From Gammaproteobacteria bacterium (GTDB taxonomy: Bacteria; Pseudomonadota; Gammaproteobacteria; Pseudomonadales; Pseudomonadaceae): DNA of 7,512 bases. The stretch lies in NCBI GenBank assembly GCA_012800475.1, contig JAAZJF010000030.1, positions 1-7,512 of the forward strand, written 5' to 3'. The position numbers and the translations under genes were made by a program. Positions 1 to 6,629 of this stretch are shown here, piece after piece; position 1 is the first letter of the stretch, and each line of letters opens with the position of its first letter. The notes under the pieces are model-generated. The model did not search any database, was not told where the DNA came from, and worked only from the letters and a program-made list of their open reading frames with translations.

Positions 1-95
1 CCAGCCCTTTTAGCTATACCACTCTTTTAAATATGCCAAACGGCTGCTGTGCGACACACTCCTCTTACTTATGTTTTTCTACAGGCTGTATCTTC

Positions 96-2501
96 ATGAA
101 ACGCTTTGCTATTTTCTGTTCTGTGCTGCTGGGTTGCGCTGTTCTGGCTGCGACTTGGTATATACAGCATAAGCTGCCACAACGCTCAGGTACGCTGCCT
201 TTAAGCGAGCTCAGTGCGGCAGTTGACGTGCACTATGACGAACGCGGTGTACCGCATATTCAGGCGCAAAATGAGCTGGATGCTTATCGCGCTTTGGGCT
301 ATGTGCATGCGCAAGACCGGCTCTTTCAAATGGAGATCATGCGGCGTTTAGCGCGTGGCGAATTATCCGAAGTGCTCGGCGCACAAACTGTGCCGCTGGA
401 CCGTTTATTTCGCACCTTACGCTTGCATCAACATGCGCAGCAATATGTGCAAAAACTGGATGTAAACAGTCCGCCAGTGCAAGTCTTACAAGCCTATTTA
501 GATGGTATCAATCATTACCAAGCACACCATGCGTTACCTATGGAGTTTGATGTACTGGGCATCAACCCGCGCCCTTACCTGCTCGAAGACACCATCAGTA
601 TTGCAGGCTATTTGGCTTACAGTTTCGCCGCCGCTTTTCGCACCGATCCCACGCTGAGCTATATTCGCCAAGAATTGGGCGAAGACTATTTAACTATTTT
701 TGATCTTGCGCAGCCCAGTGCAGGTGAACTGCCTTACCCTGCTCAAGCTCAGCTGAGTAACACCGACTGGACGCACTTACATCGCATCGCGCAATTGAGC
801 CAAGAAGCCTTGTTTGCTGCAGGTCTGCCACAGTTTGAAGGCAGTAATGCGTGGGTGCTAGACGGCTCCAAAACGGCCAGTGGCAAACCTTTGCTAGCCG
901 GTGACCCACACATCAGCTTTGCTGTGCCTGCCGTGTGGTACGAAGCGCACTTACAAGCACCTGGGTTCGAGCTATACGGCCATTTTCAAGCACTCAACCC
1001 CTTTGCTCTGTTAGGCCACAACCATGATTTTGGTTGGTCGATCACCATGTTTCAAAATGATGATCTGGATTTTATTGCGCTAAAGAGCAACCCCAAGGAC
1101 CCACAACAAATCTGGCACGACAATGCGTGGCACACACTTGAAACCCAAACCCAATGGATTGCTATCAAAGACCAAGAGCCTGAAAAAATCACGCTCCATC
1201 AGTCACCGTACGGCCCCATTATTAATGATATTTTAAATACACAAAACGATGAAACACCGATTGCCATGTGGTGGGCGTTTTTAGAAACAGACAACCCCAT
1301 TTTAGATGCTTTTTATGAGCTCAACCGCGCTGACACGCTAGATAAAGCCCGCCAAGCCTCCAGTAAAATCCATGCGCCGGGGCTTAATATTGTGTGGGGT
1401 AATGCACGCGGCGATATCGGCTGGTGGGCTGCGGCAAAAATGCCAATTCGTCATGCTTCAGCGCAGCCTGCTTTTATTTTGGATAGCCAATCCCCTGCCA
1501 GTAAAAAGTACGGCTTTTACCCTTTTAGTGACAACCCACAAGAGGAAAACCCGGCGCGCGGCTATATTGTGTCAGCCAACTACCGGCCCGAGTCACCCAA
1601 TAAAGTGCCGCTGCCCGGTTACTATAATTTAGCCGACCGTGGTGCGCGCCTGCTGGATCAATTGAGTCAACCGCACATCAAATGGAATCAAAGCAACAGC
1701 CAAGCGCTGCAACTGGACAATCGCAGTGGTTATGCGCAACGCCTATTAACACCGCTGATCGAGGATCTGCACAAGAGCGTCAGCGCGAAAGGTGAAACTA
1801 TACTGATCAACCAACTGGCACAATGGTCAGGCAACTATGATGTCAACAGCTACTTACCGACGCTATTTACCGAGTTCACGTACCAACTACTCAAAGCCAC
1901 CATGCTCGATGAGCTCGGAGAAGAGGTCTTCGCTAATCTACTGCGCACGCGCATCATCGACAGTGCTTTGCCCGTATTAGCTAGCGATGCACTCTCACCT
2001 TGGTGGCACAATCACAGCAGCGGCGAACAGCAAACGCGCCAGCAGGTGGTCGCCCAAGCCTGGCGCGCCACACTCAAACATTTACTGCACACCTTTGGTC
2101 CCAACCCAAAACACTGGGCTTGGGGCGAGGCCTATACGCTGACGCACACGCATCCGCTGGGTCAACAATCCCCACTTGACCGTTTGCTCAATGTGGGCGC
2201 TTTTGCTGCTCCAGGTGGCCATGAAGTGCCCAACAACTACTCCAGCAGTTACGGTAGCGCCCCCTGGGCGGTTGAGTACGGTCCATCTACGCGGCGCGTG
2301 ATTGATTTTGCACAGCCAGAAAAATCGATGGGCATCAACCCTGTTGGCCAAAGCGGCGTGCGCTTTGATCGTCATTATGCCGACCAAGCCCAGCCCTATA
2401 TTAAGGGTCAGTATTTTCAACAGCACCTCAGTGCAAAGGATGTTCAAGCGCATACGCGCAGCACTTTACGCTTAGTCCCTGAGCTGCCGCCGACTGAATA
2501 A
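96..2501 (+). CDS. Penicillin acylase family protein (Ntn hydrolase; possible N-acyl-homoserine lactone acylase)
   Basis: Predicted to hydrolyse an amide bond between an acyl chain and an amine, in the periplasm, as an autoprocessed alpha/beta heterodimer. Numbering is from the ATG at 96 (801 aa). Residues 2-20 are a short basic stretch plus a hydrophobic segment (signal peptide or anchor). The alpha-chain motifs VDVHYDERGVPHI (43-55) and AQDRLFQME (72-80) are typical of the family. Gly249-Ser250 in EGSNAWV is the expected self-cleavage site, with Ser250 as the N-terminal nucleophile of the beta chain. Counting from it, His is beta-23 (H272, DPHISF), the probable oxyanion Asn is beta-246 (N495, GYIVSANYRP), and the calcium-site-like DDLD is beta-73 to 76. 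GQSG (751-754) and the HYADQ block close the domain. Length is normal. The ATG at 33 would add a Cys-rich, unconvincing 21-residue leader and has no Shine-Dalgarno; the chosen start has only a distant AGG (83-85). The family is firm; the substrate (AHL, beta-lactam or other) is not determined. Adjacency to polyamine transport genes recalls P. aeruginosa PA0305/hacB, an inference from memory. Confidence 0.93.
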   Translation: MKRFAIFCSVLLGCAVLAATWYIQHKLPQRSGTLPLSELSAAVDVHYDERGVPHIQAQNELDAYRALGYVHAQDRLFQMEIMRRLARGELSEVLGAQTVPLDRLFRTLRLHQHAQQYVQKLDVNSPPVQVLQAYLDGINHYQAHHALPMEFDVLGINPRPYLLEDTISIAGYLAYSFAAAFRTDPTLSYIRQELGEDYLTIFDLAQPSAGELPYPAQAQLSNTDWTHLHRIAQLSQEALFAAGLPQFEGSNAWVLDGSKTASGKPLLAGDPHISFAVPAVWYEAHLQAPGFELYGHFQALNPFALLGHNHDFGWSITMFQNDDLDFIALKSNPKDPQQIWHDNAWHTLETQTQWIAIKDQEPEKITLHQSPYGPIINDILNTQNDETPIAMWWAFLETDNPILDAFYELNRADTLDKARQASSKIHAPGLNIVWGNARGDIGWWAAAKMPIRHASAQPAFILDSQSPASKKYGFYPFSDNPQEENPARGYIVSANYRPESPNKVPLPGYYNLADRGARLLDQLSQPHIKWNQSNSQALQLDNRSGYAQRLLTPLIEDLHKSVSAKGETILINQLAQWSGNYDVNSYLPTLFTEFTYQLLKATMLDELGEEVFANLLRTRIIDSALPVLASDALSPWWHNHSSGEQQTRQQVVAQAWRATLKHLLHTFGPNPKHWAWGEAYTLTHTHPLGQQSPLDRLLNVGAFAAPGGHEVPNNYSSSYGSAPWAVEYGPSTRRVIDFAQPEKSMGINPVGQSGVRFDRHYADQAQPYIKGQYFQQHLSAKDVQAHTRSTLRLVPELPPTE

Positions 2502-2512
2502 CGCACTGCACT

Positions 2513-2555
2513 CGCGTTCTGCATCTGACATATATTAGGCACGATGCAGAACGCG
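2513..2555. repeat. Perfect 13-bp inverted repeat (hairpin) just after the acylase gene
   Basis: The arms CGCGTTCTGCATC (2513-2525) and GATGCAGAACGCG (2543-2555) are exact reverse complements, separated by 17 bases that include TATATT. The structure begins 11 bases after the acylase stop codon. No run of T follows on either strand, so it does not fit a standard Rho-independent terminator. It may stabilise the 3' end of the acylase mRNA, assist Rho-dependent termination, or be a protein-binding palindrome. The structure is seen directly; its role is unknown. Confidence 0.75.
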
Positions 2556-2645
2556 CACGCCACACTATCGCTGAGCGGCGCTCCTTCAACCAGGCTTTAA
2601 TCCATCCACGCACAACAGTGCAATCTGCCCCTGTATCAAACTGCA

Positions 2646-2676
2646 TTGCAAAGATGCAACCTACTGGCAAAATAAT
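2646..2676 (+). promoter_or_regulatory. Weak candidate sigma-70 promoter for the LtaS-like gene
   Basis: TTGCAA at 2646-2651 resembles a -35 box (4 of 6 matches) and AATAAT at 2671-2676 a -10 box (5 of 6). The 19-base spacing is longer than the ideal 17; an alternative -10, CAAAAT at 2668-2673, gives 16 bases with 4 matches. It lies about 80 bases before the gene. The 253-base gap after the acylase makes a separate promoter for the second gene plausible, but these boxes are weak and could be chance. I saw nothing else convincing in the gap apart from the inverted repeat near its left end. Confidence 0.25.
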
Positions 2677-2743
2677 GCACTAACCCAAAGCAAATTTTCT
2701 ATATGCTGCAACCCAACAATGCATCCTTCTTTTGATATGTCAC

Positions 2744-2748
2744 ATAGG
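2744..2748 (+). promoter_or_regulatory. Weak ribosome binding site supporting the start at 2755
   Basis: ATAGG lies 6 bases before the ATG at 2755. The two earlier in-frame ATGs, at 2719 and 2737, have no purine-rich Shine-Dalgarno-like sequence in front of them. The match is short (AGG core), so it favours 2755 without excluding the others. Confidence 0.35.
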
Positions 2749-2754
2749 CGCTTT

Positions 2755-4803
2755 ATGGCTTCTAATACAATAAATATCACTTATAAAAAAATCACTCTCA
2801 AATCACACTTACTCTTCACTGCTGTCAGCGTTGTGTTGTGGATGCTGTTATTGAGTGGCTTGCGCGGGCTGCTATTGGCCTATAACCAAGAAATGCTCGG
2901 CAGCACCAGCACCGCTGATTTAGTGGAAGCCTTCAGCAATGGCCTACGTTTTGATTTGCGCTTAATTGTCTATATCAGTGTGCCGTTGGTCTTGGGCATG
3001 CTGATACCTTGGCTGATGAACCAACGCCGTGCCTTAGTGGCTTGGCTGACATTCAGTGCGGCCATCAGTATTTTGCTGGGTATTATTGAGCTGGATTTTT
3101 ATCGAGAATTTCATCAGCGCCTCAATAGTTTAGTGTTTCAGTACCTCAATGAAGATCCCGCCACTGTGCTGAGCATGATCTGGCATGGTTTTCCTGTCGT
3201 TACCTTACTCAGTGCATGGCTTGGCTGTTCGATGCTAATGTGGTGGCTGTTTTCTGTCGCAGAGCGTAAAACCCGTGCTTATGCGTTGCCCGATCGTCGC
3301 TATAGCTATGTGACTCAAGGCATAGCCTTCTCTATATGCTTAGTGATTTGCGTGGTTGCCGCGCGCGGCACATTGCGTCAAGGCCCACCTTTACGCTGGG
3401 GTGATGCGTACACCACGCATTCAATGTTTGCCAATCATCTGGGTTTAAACCCTGTTTTAAGCTTATATAACGCAGCAAAAACTACGTTCTCAGCGCATCG
3501 CGATAATATTTGGAAAGCCACCTTACCGGCTGAACAAGCACAAGACATCACGCGTGATTTAGTACTCACCGCCCATGACCAGTTGCTCGATGCCGATAGT
3601 GCAGCCATTCGCCGTATGTTTTCACCGCTAGCTGATACGCAACTGCCCGTGCGTAATGTGGTGGTGGTTCTGATGGAAAGCTTTGCTGGACGTTATACCG
3701 GAGCATTGGGCAGTATGGATCAGATCACCCCAGAGTTTGATCAACTCAGCAAAGAGGGCTTGTTGTTCACCCGCTTCTTTTCCAATGGCACCCACACCCA
3801 CCAAGGGATGTTTGCCAGCATGGCCTGTTTTCCAAACCTGCCAGCGTTTGAATATTTGATGCAAACCCCTGAAGGCGGCAATCAGTTTTCGGGTTTACCG
3901 CAGCTCTTAAGTGCGCGCCAATTCCAAGATGCTTACGTGTATAACGGTGACTTCGCTTGGGATAATCAACAAGGCTTTTTTAGTAACCAAGGTATGACGC
4001 ACTTCGTGGGCCGTAATGACTACGTCAACCCTGTGGTGTCTGACCCAACGTGGGGCGTTTCCGATCAGGATATGTTTGATCGCAGTATTGTTGAGCTCAA
4101 TCAGCTGGAGGATGACAAACCCTTCTATGCCCTACTGCAAACCTTGTCCAACCATACGCCCTATGCTTTACCTGATGTGTTACCAATTGAGCCCGTTACT
4201 GGGCATGGCAGTTTAGACTTACACCTCACGGCCATGCGCTATTCGGACTGGGCGTTAGGTGAGTTCTTCAAGCAGGCCAAGCAACAGCCTTGGTACAAAG
4301 ACACTTTATTTGTGGTGTTAGGCGATCATGGTTTTGGTGCGCCAGAGCAAATGACAGAAATGGATCTGTACCGTTTTCATGTACCCATGCTGTTGCTGGC
4401 CCCGGGTATTCAAGAACAGTTCGGTACCCACAACGCCACCGTCGCCAGCCAAGTGGATATGGTGCCGACTATTATGGGTCGTTTAGGCGATGACGTGCAG
4501 CACCAATGCTGGGGCCGCGATGTGCTGAGCTTAGCTGCGGATGACCCAGGTTTTGCCATTATTAAACCTTCAGGCAGCGACCAAACAGTTGCCTTGATTA
4601 AAGGTGATCGTATTTTAATCCAGCCTAAGGATGTGAACGCCCGCGTCTGGACTTACCAACTTGGTACTGACCCACAGAGCGCTCCAGCCACGCCGCATAC
4701 TGACGACACACATTGGCTGCAACAGCTCAATGCTTACATTCAAACGGCAACCCGCAGCCTGCTGGATAATACCGCCGGCGCACAGGCCAGCCCTGGCGAA
4801 TAA
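2755..4803 (+). CDS. LTA synthase family / sulfatase-fold membrane phosphotransferase (LtaS/OpgB-like)
   Basis: An inner-membrane enzyme with a periplasmic alkaline-phosphatase-superfamily domain (PF00884 type, COG1368 group). Relatives move phosphoglycerol or similar headgroups onto envelope glycans or polymers. Numbering is from the ATG at 2755 (682 aa). Five hydrophobic segments lie near 19-41, 70-89, 94-112, 145-168 and 187-204, as in LtaS. The catalytic domain runs from about 299 to 590. Likely metal ligands are Glu308 (VLMESFAG), a Thr in NGTHTHQG (Thr348 preferred as nucleophile, Thr346 possible), and Asp524-His525 (GDHGFG). His467 in SNHTPY matches the conserved substrate-site His. 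Using the ATG at 2719 would add 12 residues; 2755 has the better ribosome site and starts close to the membrane segments. It is co-directional with the acylase but 253 bases away, so probably separately transcribed, and it ends 17 bases before a strong terminator. The fold and catalytic ligands are clear. The substrate is unknown: true lipoteichoic acid is not expected in a Gram-negative cell, so a glucan or lipid modification is more likely. Confidence 0.9.
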   Translation: MASNTINITYKKITLKSHLLFTAVSVVLWMLLLSGLRGLLLAYNQEMLGSTSTADLVEAFSNGLRFDLRLIVYISVPLVLGMLIPWLMNQRRALVAWLTFSAAISILLGIIELDFYREFHQRLNSLVFQYLNEDPATVLSMIWHGFPVVTLLSAWLGCSMLMWWLFSVAERKTRAYALPDRRYSYVTQGIAFSICLVICVVAARGTLRQGPPLRWGDAYTTHSMFANHLGLNPVLSLYNAAKTTFSAHRDNIWKATLPAEQAQDITRDLVLTAHDQLLDADSAAIRRMFSPLADTQLPVRNVVVVLMESFAGRYTGALGSMDQITPEFDQLSKEGLLFTRFFSNGTHTHQGMFASMACFPNLPAFEYLMQTPEGGNQFSGLPQLLSARQFQDAYVYNGDFAWDNQQGFFSNQGMTHFVGRNDYVNPVVSDPTWGVSDQDMFDRSIVELNQLEDDKPFYALLQTLSNHTPYALPDVLPIEPVTGHGSLDLHLTAMRYSDWALGEFFKQAKQQPWYKDTLFVVLGDHGFGAPEQMTEMDLYRFHVPMLLLAPGIQEQFGTHNATVASQVDMVPTIMGRLGDDVQHQCWGRDVLSLAADDPGFAIIKPSGSDQTVALIKGDRILIQPKDVNARVWTYQLGTDPQSAPATPHTDDTHWLQQLNAYIQTATRSLLDNTAGAQASPGE

Positions 4804-4820
4804 AGCTATACCCGTTAAAC

Positions 4821-4862
4821 AAAAATGCCGCGCTCTATCAACATAGAGTGCGGCATTTTTTT
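4821..4862. terminator. Strong bidirectional Rho-independent terminator between convergent genes
   Basis: An 18-bp stem (4821-4838 with 4843-4860) closes a CAAC loop. The GC-rich core GCCGC/GCGGC is flanked by A5 on the left and T7 (4856-4862) on the right, so each strand's transcript ends in a U-run. The only imperfect pair is G4832/T4849: a G-U wobble in the rightward transcript, but an A-C mismatch in the leftward one. It sits 17 bases after the LtaS-like stop and 10 bases after the potI stop (read leftward), so it serves both convergent units. Confidence 0.95.
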
Positions 4863-4872
4863 GCAGCAGAGC

Positions 4873-5721
4873 TTAGGCTTGAGCAGCGCGCTCCTGCTCT
4901 TTAATCTGCGCCATGGCTTTCTTGCGATTTTTTTCTGCACGTCGGGTAAAGAACCACAACATAAAAGTCGCTAAGGAAATAAACAACAGAATCAAGCTGG
5001 CAATGGCATTGATTTCTGGCTTAACCCCCATTCGCACCGCAGAGAAAATCTCCATTGGCAAAGTCGTAGAGCCCGGGCCCGAGACAAAGCTGGCCAACAC
5101 CAAGTCATCCAAGGACAAAGCAAAAGACATCATCGCCCCTGCAGCCAAAGAAGGCGCAATCATAGGTACCGTAATCAGGAAAAACACTTTCCAAGGTTTA
5201 GCACCTAAATCCATCGCCGCTTCTTCCATCGAGCGATCAATTTCACGCAAGCGCGATGACACCAATACGCACACATACGCCGTACAGAAGGTGGTGTGCG
5301 CAATCCAGATGGTCACCACACCGCGCTCCATCGGCCAGCCAATTAATTGGGCCATAGCGACAAACAGCAGCAGTAAAGACAGACCGGTAATCACTTCTGG
5401 CATCACCAGTGGCGCAGTGACCATACCGCCAAACAGCGTACGCCCGCGAAAGCGTCCAATGCGTGTCAGTACCAAGGCCGCCAAAGTACCCAGTGCAGTG
5501 GCGGCGATGGCTGTGTAGCTGGCAATTTCTAAGGAACGCATCACCGCTGTCATCAGCTGAGTGTTATCCAACAAGCCGGCATACCACTTGGTCGACCACC
5601 CTCCCCAGACAGTCACTAAGCGTGAAGCATTAAAGGAGTAAATGACCAAAATCAGCATGGGCAGATAGATAAAGACTAAGCCGGCCACGAGCATAAAGCC
5701 GGAGAATTTAAACTTCTTCAT
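4873..5721 (-). CDS. potI: Polyamine ABC transporter permease PotI
   Basis: The second inner-membrane permease subunit of a putrescine/spermidine importer (binding-protein-dependent, type I ABC fold); it pairs with PotH and couples to the PotG ATPase. The protein is 282 aa, normal for PotI. It opens with a basic MKKFKF and a hydrophobic segment (about 8-29), followed by membrane segments near 66-86, 99-123, 133-155, 187-207 and 237-258. The cytoplasmic EAA loop, EEAAMDLGAKPWKVFFLITV (166-185) leading into PMIAPS, contacts the ATPase. The C-terminal tail is charged (RRAEKNRKKAM). Its ATG overlaps the potH stop by 4 bases (ATGA) and is preceded by a strong GGAGGG, so the start is secure. It is the last gene of the leftward operon, with the terminator directly after it. 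SpuH is the P. aeruginosa counterpart. Putrescine is favoured by PotI similarity, but exact polyamine preference is set mainly by the binding protein, which is not in the window. Confidence 0.93.
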   Translation of the reverse strand: MKKFKFSGFMLVAGLVFIYLPMLILVIYSFNASRLVTVWGGWSTKWYAGLLDNTQLMTAVMRSLEIASYTAIAATALGTLAALVLTRIGRFRGRTLFGGMVTAPLVMPEVITGLSLLLLFVAMAQLIGWPMERGVVTIWIAHTTFCTAYVCVLVSSRLREIDRSMEEAAMDLGAKPWKVFFLITVPMIAPSLAAGAMMSFALSLDDLVLASFVSGPGSTTLPMEIFSAVRMGVKPEINAIASLILLFISLATFMLWFFTRRAEKNRKKAMAQIKEQERAAQA

Positions 5722-6629
5722 GCTTTACCCTCCAACTCACCAGCTTGGTTGCGGTTAAACAAGATAATCGGAATCATCAGCAGCAACAGCATAATCACCG
5801 CCAAGGATGCGGCAACCGGCCAATCGCGGTTATTAAAGAACTCTTGCCAGAGCACTTTACCAATCATCAAGGTTTCCGGACCACCGAGCAGTTCAGGAAT
5901 CACAAACTCACCCACCACCGGAATAAAGACCAGCATGCAACCGGCGATAATGCCGGCTTTTGACAGCGGCACGGTAATTTTCCAAAACGCAGCATGCCCC
6001 TTAGCACCCAGATCAGAAGCCGCTTCTAACAGCGATAAATCATGCTTAACTAAATTGGCATACAGCGGCAGCACCATAAACGGCAGATAGGCATAGACAA
6101 TCCCGATATACACCGCAATATTGGTATTGAGAATCTGCAAAGGCTCATTGATCACACCCAGCCACAGCAAGGCATTATTCAATAAACCATTGTTGCTGAG
6201 AATCCCCATCCAGGCATACACACGAATCAGCAAGGCCGTCCAAGTCGGCATCATAATCAGCAGCAACCACACCGGCTGCATCTGCTTGCTCGAGCGCGCA
6301 ATGGCATACGCCATGGGGTAACCCACCAACAAGCACAACACCGTACTGACTAAAGCAATTTTTAATGAGCCTAAATACGCCGCGACATACAGGTGATCCT
6401 CACTGAGCAACACATAGTTGCCAAAGTTGAGTAGCACCGTCAGCTGACTATCCGCCCACTCGGTCAAACTGGTATAAGGTGGAATTGCGATATCGGCTTC
6501 AGCAAAACTGATCTTGATGATGATCGCAAACGGCAGCAAGAAAAACAGCAGCATCCAAAAAAACGGCACGCCAATCACTGCATGGCGGCCCTTGGGCAGC
6601 ATCGCGCGTAATCTATTGCGTACAGTCAT
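5718..6629 (-). CDS. potH: Polyamine ABC transporter permease PotH
   Basis: The first inner-membrane permease subunit of the polyamine importer, partner of PotI. The protein is 303 aa, close to the usual size (about 300-320). Membrane segments lie near 20-40, 85-110, 119-140, 172-192, 226-246 and 272-292, with a long periplasmic stretch (about 43-80) after the first. The EAA loop, EAASDLGAKGHAAFWKITVP (202-221), is the ATPase contact. The segment GEFVIPELLGGPETLMIGK (240-258) is highly typical of PotB/PotH permeases. The ATG at 6629 overlaps the potG stop by 4 bases (ATGA). No good Shine-Dalgarno precedes it (only GGTATTCCAATC immediately upstream), so translation probably depends on ribosomes finishing potG. 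It overlaps potI by the same ATGA arrangement. SpuG is the P. aeruginosa counterpart. Family assignment is firm; the H label over B follows from the PotG and PotI neighbours. Confidence 0.93.
   Translation of the reverse strand: MTVRNRLRAMLPKGRHAVIGVPFFWMLLFFLLPFAIIIKISFAEADIAIPPYTSLTEWADSQLTVLLNFGNYVLLSEDHLYVAAYLGSLKIALVSTVLCLLVGYPMAYAIARSSKQMQPVWLLLIMMPTWTALLIRVYAWMGILSNNGLLNNALLWLGVINEPLQILNTNIAVYIGIVYAYLPFMVLPLYANLVKHDLSLLEAASDLGAKGHAAFWKITVPLSKAGIIAGCMLVFIPVVGEFVIPELLGGPETLMIGKVLWQEFFNNRDWPVAASLAVIMLLLLMIPIILFNRNQAGELEGKA
5728..5733 (-). promoter_or_regulatory. Strong Shine-Dalgarno for potI, inside the end of potH
   Basis: On the minus strand GGAGGG stands 6 bases before the potI ATG at 5721. 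It lies within the last codons of potH, at Leu-Glu-Gly. Together with the ATGA overlap it allows both coupled re-initiation and independent loading, and it fixes the potI start. The comparable potG/potH junction lacks such a site. Confidence 0.8.

Noticed and set aside
33..95. N-terminal extension of the acylase from the ATG at 33
   Set aside because: The added 21 residues (MPNGCCATHSSY...) do not resemble a signal peptide, and there is no Shine-Dalgarno. The ATG at 96 starts directly with a basic residue pair and a hydrophobic segment.
1..95. Promoter for the acylase gene
   Set aside because: AT-rich stretches such as TTTTAAATATG are present, but no -35/-10 pair with good spacing could be supported, and the region is cut by the window edge.
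2646..2659. Small hairpin TTGCA-AAGA-TGCAA in the gap before the LtaS-like gene
   Set aside because: A 5-bp AT-rich stem is expected by chance and has no T-run or other supporting context.
2082..2670. Minus-strand open frames of 123 and 80 codons across the acylase 3' end and the gap
   Set aside because: The first is a shadow of the acylase coding sequence. The second mostly covers the gap and its inverted repeat, with no ribosome site, conserved motif or plausible composition.
4913..5518. 201-codon open frame on the plus strand opposite potI
   Set aside because: It lies entirely antisense to a well-supported permease gene. Its Lys/Ser/Thr/Ile-rich composition is what reverse-reading a membrane protein gives, and it has no recognisable domain.
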